From positions 1 through 8,907 of the forward strand of contig JAXDLK010000102.1 in NCBI GenBank assembly GCA_034666665.1: 8,907 bases of DNA, written 5' to 3'. The DNA comes from JAXDLK01 sp034666665 (lineage in GTDB: Bacteria; Desulfobacterota; Binatia; JACPRU01). The translations under genes and the position numbers were made by a program. Positions 1-7,129 of this stretch are shown in pieces (the first letter of the stretch is position 1; the number at the start of each line of letters is the position of its first letter). The notes beneath the pieces are model-generated. The model made no database searches, was not told where the DNA came from, and was given only the letters and a program-made list of their open reading frames with translations.

Positions 1-801
1 GTGAGTGGGAATCCACGGCCGATACGATGCGCGCGTCAGGTCCGGCGTCGCGAGATCGGGGCAGCGCCCGCGAAGGTACGAGAAGAAATCCGCATCGGTG
101 TCGAAGCGGAAGGCATCCGATTCCGGCCGATCGTTCGGGTACACGAACAGCGAGTCGGTGTCGACGCGGCAGGTCTGCCCGCGGGCGTCGACGATCGTCG
201 CGGTCGCACCGCGGCGAAAGGGATTCTTGCCGACGGCCTGCAGCACGACGTGGAGGCCGCCGTGTTGCACGCCGGGAGGCGTGCCGGGACCTCCCTGCGG
301 AGAGAGGACGAAGCCGCTGGCGGCGCGGACGCTGCCGGTGGTGCCGTCGAACCAGAGCCACGAGCCGTCGGGTGCACGCACCCGGAACTGACCGCTCGAC
401 TCCTCGGCGACGTCATAGAGGTTCTTCCGCCGCACCGGCACGCGCGGGAACACGATCACCACGGTGTGCGCCATGTGCGACATGCGGCCCGTCGGCGGCA
501 GGTCCGTCACCATCATGTACGCGCCCGGCGTACGCACGCGCATGAAGTCGATCACGCGCCAGCCGCCGCGCTGATAGTCCTCGCGGAAGCTGTACCCGAG
601 GAACGTGCGGTCCGAATACTCGCGCACGTCGGACGGGAACGAGTAGATCCGGCCGTAGCGCGTGTGATGCCCGGACGAGCCCGGCACCGAGATCTGCGAG
701 AGCACGTTGATCACGTCGGCGCGCGCGGTGGTGCTCGCCACGAACGCAGCGATCACGGCCGCCGGCAACGTTGCCGCTCTTCCCCACCACCTGAGACGCA
801 T
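1..801 (-). CDS. Exported protein of unknown family, C-terminus outside window
   Basis: The reading frame stays open from an ATG at 801 to the left window edge (267 codons, no stop), so the C-terminal end is missing. I do not recognise the family. Residues 1-28 look like a Sec signal peptide: basic start MRLRWWGR, a hydrophobic stretch at about 10-22 (AATLPAAVIAAFVA), and a likely cleavage site after ARA at 26-28. The mature part is rich in Gly, Arg and aromatic residues, with motifs such as FLGYSF (67-72) and GSWLWFDG (146-153). It has no further obvious membrane segment. Two cysteines (C211, C247) could form a disulfide in the periplasm. Amino-acid composition, with sensible hydrophobic spacing and no low-complexity Arg runs, marks this as the true frame; the other frames here translate to Arg/His-rich nonsense. 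No Shine-Dalgarno precedes the ATG, so the start is probable rather than certain. It is divergent from the hydratase gene at 912. Confidence 0.72.
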   Translation of the reverse strand, partial: MRLRWWGRAATLPAAVIAAFVASTTARADVINVLSQISVPGSSGHHTRYGRIYSFPSDVREYSDRTFLGYSFREDYQRGGWRVIDFMRVRTPGAYMMVTDLPPTGRMSHMAHTVVIVFPRVPVRRKNLYDVAEESSGQFRVRAPDGSWLWFDGTTGSVRAASGFVLSPQGGPGTPPGVQHGGLHVVLQAVGKNPFRRGATATIVDARGQTCRVDTDSLFVYPNDRPESDAFRFDTDADFFSYLRGRCPDLATPDLTRASYRPWIPTH

Positions 802-814
802 TATCGGTGTCGTC

Positions 815-843
815 GGAATAGATGTGGCCGGGGTTTGTGTCAA
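815..843 (-). promoter_or_regulatory. Candidate sigma-70-type promoter for the exported protein gene
   Basis: On the minus strand a perfect -35 hexamer TTGACA (843-838) is followed after 17 bases by TATTCC (820-815), which matches the -10 consensus at only three positions. Transcription would start near 808, leaving a leader of roughly 7 bases before the ATG at 801. That fits the lack of a Shine-Dalgarno and suggests a near-leaderless message. The weak -10 keeps confidence low. Confidence 0.35.
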
Positions 844-911
844 TGAAAACTTGTGGCAAGTAGTCCGCGAAATCCAACCGTGCGGCGCGCCGCCGCGTAG
901 GAGGGCGAGCG

Positions 912-1745
<834 letters not shown>

Positions 1746-1754
1746 GCTCGGCGG

Positions 1755-3383
1755 TCACTGCGCGACGATCTCGTAGCGCACCGGCTCGAACGATTCCTGC
1801 GCCTTGAGCACGATCTTCTTGCCGAGCTGCTGCTCCATCTGATCGAGATCGTGTGCCTGCGTCGCCGAGAGGAAGCTCGCGACGCCGGGATTCGCCTTGA
1901 CGACGAGCCGCGCCGCGTCCGCGTGCACGCGCGCCTCGCGTACGAGCCGGCGGAGGATTTCGAACGCCACCGTCTCCGGAGACTTGACGAGTCCGGTGCC
2001 GCCGCAGTGGCTGCAGGGCGCGCACAGCGTCTGCTCGAGGCTCTCGCGCGTGCGCTTCCGCGTCATCTCGACCAGTCCGAGCTCGGAGATCTTGAGGATC
2101 TTCGTCTGCGCCTTGTCCATCTGCCGCACGTGCTCGACGAGCGCATCGGAGACCTGCCGCCGGTTCGCTTCGTTCTCCATGTCGATGAAGTCGATGATGA
2201 TCAGACCGCCGATGTTGCGGAGCCGGAGCTGCCGCACGACCTCCTCGGCCGCCTCGAGGTTCGTCTTGAGGATCGTCTCCTCTTGGTTCTTGCGTCCGAC
2301 GAAACGCCCGGTGTTCACGTCGATCGCCGTCAGCGACTCGGTGCGCTCGATCACCAGCGTGCCGCCGGAGCGGAGCCAGACCTTGCGCTCGAGCGCGCGA
2401 TCGATCTGCGACTCGATGCCGAAGCGATCGAAGATCGGCTCGGCGTCCTCGTAGAGCGACACGCGGCCCTTCAGCCGCGGCGCCAGCGACTCGACCAGGT
2501 CGAGAAGGCGCTGGTGCTCCGTCGGCGAATCCAGGAGCACGCGCCCGACCTCGGGACTGAAGAAGTCGCGAACCGTACGCTGGACGAGATCCATGTCGGA
2601 GTAGAGGATCGCCGGCGCGCTCGCCGTCTCGCTCTTCTTCAGCACCCGGCTCCATAGACGCGTGAGGAAGCCGACGTCCGCCTGGATCTCCTTCCGCGAG
2701 AGGCCTTCGCACACCGTGCGGACGATGAATCCTCCCTCGGGCGGGCGACAGCTCGTCACCAGCTCCTTCAGGCGCCGGCGCTCCTGCTCGTCGGCGATCC
2801 GCCGCGACACGCCGATGTGGCTGGTGGTCGGGATGTACACGAGATAACGCCCGGCGAGGCTCACGTAGGACGTGACCCGCGGACCCTTGGTCCCCATCGG
2901 CTCTTTCGAGACCTGGACGATGATCTCCTCGCCGCGCGAGAGCTTGTCCTCGAGCGGCAAGCGAGGCCCCCGCTCCCGCCGGTTCGGCGGCGGGGGGGAT
3001 GTGGAGGAAGAGCCGACCGCCTCCTCCGCCCCGTTCTCCGCGGATGCGTCCTCGAGCTCCGTCTCGACGCTGCTGCCATCGGCGTCCACCGGCTCGCCGC
3101 CGATCTCGGTATCCACGCTGTCGTCGTCGGTCAGCGAATGCGGCAGCTCCTCGAGCCCGTGGCGAAAGTCCGAGGCGTGGAGAAACGCCGATTTCTCGAA
3201 TCCGATGTCGACGAACGCGGCTTGCATGCCCGGCAGCACGCGCTGGACCTTCGCCTTGTAGACGTTGCCGACGACGCCGCGGTCCTTCGAGCGCTCGATG
3301 TGCAGCTCGGCGAGCTGCGCGCCCTCGAGGATCGCGACGCGGACCTCTTGCGGCGTACAGTTGAGGACGATCTGCTTCTTCAC
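1755..3383 (-). CDS. rng: Ribonuclease G/E (Rne/Rng family endoribonuclease)
   Basis: This is a 542-residue single-strand-specific endoribonuclease of the type that matures rRNA 5' ends and starts mRNA decay. An S1 RNA-binding domain begins at about 38-72 (GNVYKAKVQRVLPGMQAAF, then FLHASD at 67-72) and resumes at about 144-185 (VQVSKEPMGTKG at 156-167). Between them lies an acidic, Ser/Pro-rich insertion (about 74-140). The catalytic DNase I-like core carries the two magnesium-binding aspartates: Asp355 in TAIDVNTG and Asp398 in IIIDFIDM. These correspond to D303 and D346 of E. coli RNase E. The zinc-link CxxC follows at C457/C460 (CSHCGGTG). It lacks the long C-terminal degradosome scaffold of RNase E, so it is closer to RNase G (489 residues in E. 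coli); the insertion explains the extra length. The GTG start at 3383 overlaps the upstream stop codon; an alternative in-frame GTG lies at 3389. No Shine-Dalgarno is present, so initiation probably depends on translational coupling. Confidence 0.95.
   Translation of the reverse strand: MKKQIVLNCTPQEVRVAILEGAQLAELHIERSKDRGVVGNVYKAKVQRVLPGMQAAFVDIGFEKSAFLHASDFRHGLEELPHSLTDDDSVDTEIGGEPVDADGSSVETELEDASAENGAEEAVGSSSTSPPPPNRRERGPRLPLEDKLSRGEEIIVQVSKEPMGTKGPRVTSYVSLAGRYLVYIPTTSHIGVSRRIADEQERRRLKELVTSCRPPEGGFIVRTVCEGLSRKEIQADVGFLTRLWSRVLKKSETASAPAILYSDMDLVQRTVRDFFSPEVGRVLLDSPTEHQRLLDLVESLAPRLKGRVSLYEDAEPIFDRFGIESQIDRALERKVWLRSGGTLVIERTESLTAIDVNTGRFVGRKNQEETILKTNLEAAEEVVRQLRLRNIGGLIIIDFIDMENEANRRQVSDALVEHVRQMDKAQTKILKISELGLVEMTRKRTRESLEQTLCAPCSHCGGTGLVKSPETVAFEILRRLVREARVHADAARLVVKANPGVASFLSATQAHDLDQMEQQLGKKIVLKAQESFEPVRYEIVAQ
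3380..3383 (-). promoter_or_regulatory. GTGA stop/start overlap coupling radical SAM gene to rng
   Basis: Read on the minus strand, bases 3383-3380 are GTGA. GTG starts RNase G and TGA ends the radical SAM protein. The 20 bases upstream are GC-rich without a Shine-Dalgarno, so ribosomes finishing the first gene probably reinitiate here. This ties RNase G synthesis to that of the radical SAM fusion. Confidence 0.75.
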
Positions 3384-6229
3384 GGGCACGCGGCCGGGGC
3401 GGCGGCCAGCGCGGCGAGCTTGCGTACCCGCAAGCCGCGCGCTTCGTCCGGAGCGAGCGACAGCAACGCCTCGACGAATGCCTGGGGCTTGATCGATCCC
3501 GCGGCGCCGAAGGCGACGTCGATCTCGAGGGCCTCGGCGGGAACGCATCGGAGGCGGTGCACGAATTCGCGACCGTCGACGGTGCGCGCCGGACGGCGTC
3601 CGGACCGCTTCTCGACCGCAAGCGGCTCGCCCGCGAGGAAGCGCGAGACTCGCTCCGCGACGCGCGACTCGGCGCGCTTGTCCGCGGGAAGCGACTCGAG
3701 ATCGACGCGGTAGCGGATCGCCGACACGCCGCCTTCGATGCTCGGCGAATCGAGCGGCACCGCGGCGACGGCGACGATCTCGAGGCCTTCCGGCAGCGCG
3801 GCGCCGAGGGAGGCCGCAACCGTCGTCGGATCCCGCGCCTCCGTCAGCTCGAGATCGAGGAGCTCGCAGTCGCTCTCGATGCCGACTGCGAGCGCCGGGC
3901 CGAACGCGATCCGCGGCAGCGGATGATGCCCGCGGCTGTACGCGACCGGCAGCCGAGCGCGGCGGGCCGCGCGCGAGAAGACGTTGACGATCTCGAGCGT
4001 GCCGAGAAAGCGAGCCGGTCCGCGCTTGCGGTATTCGGCACGGTAGCGCGCGACCACCGACGGCGTGTCCACACCGGGCCGCGCGGGAAGGCCCGACGGG
4101 TCGCCTTCGAGCCATTCCTCCGCGTGCCCGCTGCCGGGATCCGCGATCGCCGGTGCGACGCCGAGAGATCGCTCGGCGAGGACGCCCTCCGCCGGTGGCG
4201 ACTGAGGTGGCCTCGCCGCATCGATCGCTCGTCCGTCCGGCCCTTCTCCCTCCCGGCGCCGCCGCAGCCGCTCCGTCTTGTCCGACGTGCGCGCGGTGAT
4301 CTTCTGCCAGGCGCGAGTTTCCCACTCGTCCTCCGCGACGACGCGCTCCCGTGCCCAGGAGTCGACCCGTTCACCGCGGTGCTCGGCGCCCTTCGCGCCG
4401 GTGCGGTGATAGTCCACGTTGCGAACGCTCTCGAAGTCGCACGCGCCGCAATACGTGCAGCGCTCGATCGAGCAATCCGGCGTGAGGCGGCCCTCGACCG
4501 CGCGGCGGAGCTCCTCCTGGAGCCACTTCTTGTCGACTCCGGAGTCGAGGTGGTCCCACGGCAGGACCTCGTCGAGCTCCCGCCGCCGCAGCCATTCCTC
4601 GGGACGGACGCCGCACTCCTCGATGGCCGCCCGCCAGTCGTCCCAGCGAAAGGCTTCGCTCCAGCCGTCGAACCGGCAACCGCGCTCGAAGGCGCGCATC
4701 AGCAGCCCCGAGAGTGTGCGATCGCCGCGCGAGAAGATGCCTTCGAGGAAGGAGAGTCGCGCGTCGTGCCATTTGAAGTCGACGCGTCGCCGCCGGCACT
4801 CCTCGCGGAGGATTCCCTGCCGCGCCATGGTCTCGTCGAGCGGCGTCTGCGCCACCCACTGGAACGGCGTGTGCGGCTTCGGCACGAAGTTCGACACGCT
4901 CGCGGTCACGGTGCCGCGTCCCGACGGAGCTTCGGCTCCCACCGCTCGCGCCAGCTCCGCGATGCCGACGAGATCCTCGGCGCCCTCGCCGGGAAGGCCA
5001 CACATGAAGTAGAGCTTGATCTGGCGCCAGCCCATTCCGTAGAGCGTTCGCGCCGCTTCGAGCAGCTCTGCTTCCGTGTATTCCTTCTGGATCACGTCCC
5101 GCATCCGCTGCGTGCCCGCTTCGGGTGCGAGGGTGAAGCCGGTCTTGCGCACCCGGCGGATCTCCTCGAGGATCGCCGGCGAGAGCGCCTCGACCCGCGT
5201 CGACGGCAGCGATACCGAGACGCGCTCCGATGCGAACCGCTCCATGACCGACGAGAGCACCGGGTTCACGCAGGAGTAATCCGCGGTCGAGAGGCTGAGG
5301 AGCGAGAGCTCGTCGTAGCCGCCGTCGGCGAGGAGCCGTTCCGCCGTGGCGACCACCGCGTGGGGGTCTCGCTCGCGGAGCGGCCGATAGACGTAACCCG
5401 CCTGGCAGAAGCGACAACCCTTCACGCAGCCGCGCATGACCTCGACACTCGCGCGGTCGTGAACGATGCGGAGGCTCGGGGTCACGTGGATCTCGGGCGT
5501 CGGCACGGTGTCGAGGTCGCGGAGAATGCGTTTGCGGATCACAGGCCGCTGCCCTGCGACGGGGCGCATCTCCCGCAGCCGTCCGCGCTCGTCGTACACG
5601 GCCTCGAACCGGGACGGCACGTAGATCCCTTCGATCGCGGCGAGGCGCTCGAGGACCTCGCTCCGGGGACGCCCGCGAGCGGCACGCACGACCTCGACGA
5701 CGTCGATCACTGCCTCCTCGCCGTCGCCGAGAAGGACGGCGTCGAGGAAGGGCGCGATGGGCTCGGGGTTGAACGCGGCCGGTCCGCCGCCGATCACGAT
5801 CGGATGCCGGTCGCCACGGTCCGCGGCGAGCATCGGCAACCCGCCGAGGTCGAGCATCGCCAGCACGTTCGTGTAGGTGAGCTCGTACTGCAGGCTGATG
5901 CCGACGACGTCGAACTCCGCGAGCGGGGTGAACGTCTCGAGCGACACCAGCGGGATCGCGCGACGGCGAAGCTCCCGTTCGAGATCGGTCCACGCGGCAT
6001 AGATGCGCTCGGCGCGCACGCCGGGATGGCGATTCAGGAGATCGTACAGCACCTGGTAGCCCAGGTGAGACTGGGCGATCTCGTAGACTTCGGGGAAGGC
6101 GAGCGCGAAGCGTAGCGTGCCGGGCGGCGGCTCGCCGCGAACCGCTCCGTGCTCACCTCCCGTGTAGCGCGCGGGCTTCTCGACGAGCGGAAGGATCTCC
6201 TCGTAGGCTCGACGCAGATCCGCGGACAT
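3380..6229 (-). CDS. B12-binding-like radical SAM protein (TIGR03960) fused to TIGR03936/DUF2344 domain
   Basis: A 949-residue cytosolic fusion of two proteins that are separate neighbours in some bacteria. The N-terminus (EKPARYTGGEHG, about 17-28) is typical of the family. A Rossmann-like region resembling B12-binding domains spans about 65-180 (VVGISLQYELTYTNVL, IVIGGGPAAFNPEP, LLGDGEEAV); no classical DxHxxG cobalamin-ligand motif is seen. The radical SAM barrel follows, with the [4Fe-4S] motif CVKGCRFC at 268-275 and MCGLPGE at 409-415. A second cysteine cluster, C586, C591, C594 and C597 (CSIERCTYCGAC), may bind an auxiliary cluster. A hydrophilic linker (about 600-720) leads to the DUF2344 domain (about 724-943; YRAEYRKRGPARFLG, then SRGHHPLPRIAFGPA). 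Its function is not established to my knowledge. The ATG at 6229 is preferred over an upstream in-frame ATG at 6355 because the best promoter lies between the two and family similarity begins just after 6229; only a weak AAAGAAA precedes it. First gene of an operon with rng. Confidence 0.92.
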   Translation of the reverse strand: MSADLRRAYEEILPLVEKPARYTGGEHGAVRGEPPPGTLRFALAFPEVYEIAQSHLGYQVLYDLLNRHPGVRAERIYAAWTDLERELRRRAIPLVSLETFTPLAEFDVVGISLQYELTYTNVLAMLDLGGLPMLAADRGDRHPIVIGGGPAAFNPEPIAPFLDAVLLGDGEEAVIDVVEVVRAARGRPRSEVLERLAAIEGIYVPSRFEAVYDERGRLREMRPVAGQRPVIRKRILRDLDTVPTPEIHVTPSLRIVHDRASVEVMRGCVKGCRFCQAGYVYRPLRERDPHAVVATAERLLADGGYDELSLLSLSTADYSCVNPVLSSVMERFASERVSVSLPSTRVEALSPAILEEIRRVRKTGFTLAPEAGTQRMRDVIQKEYTEAELLEAARTLYGMGWRQIKLYFMCGLPGEGAEDLVGIAELARAVGAEAPSGRGTVTASVSNFVPKPHTPFQWVAQTPLDETMARQGILREECRRRRVDFKWHDARLSFLEGIFSRGDRTLSGLLMRAFERGCRFDGWSEAFRWDDWRAAIEECGVRPEEWLRRRELDEVLPWDHLDSGVDKKWLQEELRRAVEGRLTPDCSIERCTYCGACDFESVRNVDYHRTGAKGAEHRGERVDSWARERVVAEDEWETRAWQKITARTSDKTERLRRRREGEGPDGRAIDAARPPQSPPAEGVLAERSLGVAPAIADPGSGHAEEWLEGDPSGLPARPGVDTPSVVARYRAEYRKRGPARFLGTLEIVNVFSRAARRARLPVAYSRGHHPLPRIAFGPALAVGIESDCELLDLELTEARDPTTVAASLGAALPEGLEIVAVAAVPLDSPSIEGGVSAIRYRVDLESLPADKRAESRVAERVSRFLAGEPLAVEKRSGRRPARTVDGREFVHRLRCVPAEALEIDVAFGAAGSIKPQAFVEALLSLAPDEARGLRVRKLAALAAAPAACP

Positions 6230-6281
6230 CGTTTCTTTGGGGGGCGATCGTTCGGCCGGAGCGTTCGCGAAGCGAAGGCGA

Positions 6282-6310
6282 AGTATAGGAACGCGTGGCA
6301 GGCAGCGCAA
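6282..6310 (-). promoter_or_regulatory. Probable promoter of the radical SAM-rng operon
   Basis: The minus strand has a good -10 hexamer TATACT (6287-6282, five of six consensus positions). Seventeen bases upstream is TTGCGC (6310-6305, three of six). Transcription would start near 6275, giving a leader of about 46 bases to the ATG at 6229. It lies inside the open frame that extends to 6355, which argues against that longer start. A perfect palindrome TTCGCGAA (6264-6271) sits just after the predicted start point; whether it is an operator is unknown. Confidence 0.55.
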
Positions 6311-6348
6311 GCTGAGCCGCTCGCACGCGGGCTTGCCGGCACGCTTGC

Positions 6349-6377
6349 TTGACATCGGCGGAGGCCGCCGCTAAGCG
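6349..6377 (+). promoter_or_regulatory. Candidate promoter of the HNH gene
   Basis: A perfect -35 hexamer TTGACA lies at 6349-6354. The segment 17 bases further on, TAAGCG (6372-6377), is a poor -10 (two positions match). If used, transcription would start near 6384, about 40 bases before the CTG at 6425. It would be back to back with the operon promoter on the other strand. The call rests mainly on the -35 element and the divergent layout. Confidence 0.3.
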
Positions 6378-6424
6378 TCGCGCCAGTTCCTTCCCGGAGG
6401 CCCCTCTTCGCCGCCGTCGCCGTA

Positions 6425-7021
6425 CTGAACACCAAGGTCCTCGTCCTCAATCGGGCCTTCCTGCCGATCCACATCACCTCGGTCCGGCGAGCGTGCTCGC
6501 TCCTCTATCAGGGGCTCGCGAAGGCGGTCGACGGACAGTACCAGACGTTCGACTTCGAGAGCTGGGCGGCGCTGTCGGTTTCCGTTCACGACGAGACCGT
6601 CGGCCTCGTCGACCGAGCGATGCGCGTTCCTCGCGTGATCCTGCTGGTGGCGTTCGATCGCGTGCCGAAACGGCACGTGCGCTTCAGCCGCTTCAACATC
6701 TTCGCGCGGGATCGGAACACCTGCCAGTACTGCGGCCACGTCTTTCCGCGCGCGGAGCTGAACCTCGACCACGTGGTGCCGCGAGCGCACGGGGGCACTT
6801 CGATCTGGGAGAACGTGGTCTGCTCGTGTCTGCCGTGCAACCGCCGCAAAGGCGGTCGGTCGCCCGAGGAGGCCGGGATGGGCCTGCTGCGCAAGCCGTT
6901 CCGTCCGCAGTGGACGCCCTTCATGCTCGAGACGTTCAGCATGCGGCACTACCACGAGTGGCTGCCGTTCCTCTCCACGGTCGACGCCGCGTACTGGAAC
7001 ACCGAGCTGCTCGAGCGGTGA
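6425..7021 (+). CDS. HNH endonuclease family protein, non-canonical or lost start
   Basis: The frame encodes 198 residues from a CTG at 6425. The N-terminal part (NTKVLVLNRAFLPIHITSVR, then ACSLLYQGLAKAVDG) and the central FDRVPKRHVRFSRFNIFARD are typical of a widespread small family of chromosomal HNH proteins of unknown role. The nuclease fold lies at about 97-150: CQYC zinc knuckle (C100, C103), LDHVVPRAHGG with D115 and catalytic H116, EN at 129-130, and CLPCNRRKGG with C135, C138 and N139, so the active site looks intact. No ATG, GTG or TTG exists in frame between the stop at 6350-6352 and 6425. The first ATG, at 6620, would delete the conserved N-terminal 65 residues. The true start is therefore CTG (rare), or a sequencing error hides the usual codon. 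A GGAGG at 6396-6400 is too far from CTG to be its usual ribosome site. It is probably a DNA nuclease of unknown target; no restriction methyltransferase adjoins it. Confidence 0.82.
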   Translation: MNTKVLVLNRAFLPIHITSVRRACSLLYQGLAKAVDGQYQTFDFESWAALSVSVHDETVGLVDRAMRVPRVILLVAFDRVPKRHVRFSRFNIFARDRNTCQYCGHVFPRAELNLDHVVPRAHGGTSIWENVVCSCLPCNRRKGGRSPEEAGMGLLRKPFRPQWTPFMLETFSMRHYHEWLPFLSTVDAAYWNTELLER

Positions 7022-7033
7022 ACCGAGGAAACC

Positions 7034-7071
7034 AGATGTAGTGGTGTGAGCCTTGCTTCACCACTGCATCT
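7034..7071 (+). terminator. Intergenic hairpin between HNH gene and smc, terminator-like
   Basis: The arms AGATGTAGTGGTG (7034-7046) and CACCACTGCATCT (7059-7071) pair over 13 base pairs with a single G-U wobble. The 12-base interval between them could itself pair partly (GAG with CTT). It starts 13 bases after the HNH stop codon. What follows (TGTGCCCATTTCTTG) is only mildly T-rich, without a proper U run. Its lower GC and long stem stand out from the surroundings. Transcription termination of the HNH gene is the simplest reading; a structured regulatory RNA element is possible. Confidence 0.55.
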
Positions 7072-7083
7072 TGTGCCCATTTC

Positions 7084-7112
7084 TTGACTCCCTGCCGCAC
7101 CCGTGTGAGGAT
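7084..7112 (+). promoter_or_regulatory. Candidate promoter of smc
   Basis: TTGACT (7084-7089, five of six -35 positions) is followed after 17 bases by GAGGAT (7107-7112, three of six -10 positions). TG at 7104-7105 gives an extended -10 arrangement that could compensate. Transcription would start near 7119, only about 11 bases before the smc ATG at 7130. The position directly after the hairpin supports a separate transcription unit. Confidence 0.4.
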
Positions 7113-7129
7113 CGCGGCGCGAGGCGGCG

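Noticed and set aside
1..846. Plus-strand open frame of 281 codons at the left edge, and a minus-strand frame 413-985
   Set aside because: Both are Arg/His-rich reverse or shifted readings; the minus-strand frame starting at 801 has a signal peptide and natural composition.
882..893. Perfect 12-base palindrome GCGGCGCGCCGC just before the hydratase ribosome site
   Set aside because: It consists only of G and C in a GC-rich region, where such palindromes arise by chance, and no second copy was noticed.
3384..4325. About 314 extra codons upstream of RNase G in the same frame, which would give an 856-residue protein
   Set aside because: The extension overlaps the radical SAM gene, is Arg/Gly-rich without recognisable domains, and the GTG at 3383 fits the family N-terminus and the GTGA overlap.
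3557..6115. An 852-codon plus-strand open frame antisense to the radical SAM gene
   Set aside because: Its product is an Arg/His/Ala/Asp-rich composition typical of the reverse strand of a GC-rich gene, with no motif, while the opposite strand encodes a clear family protein.
6230..6355. A longer N-terminus for the radical SAM protein starting at 6355
   Set aside because: The extra 42 residues are not family-like, and the best -10 element (TATACT) lies inside this stretch, downstream of that start.
6349..7041. A 230-codon plus-strand frame starting TTG that overlaps the HNH gene
   Set aside because: Arg/Ala-rich product with no motif; the +1 frame carries the intact HNH protein.
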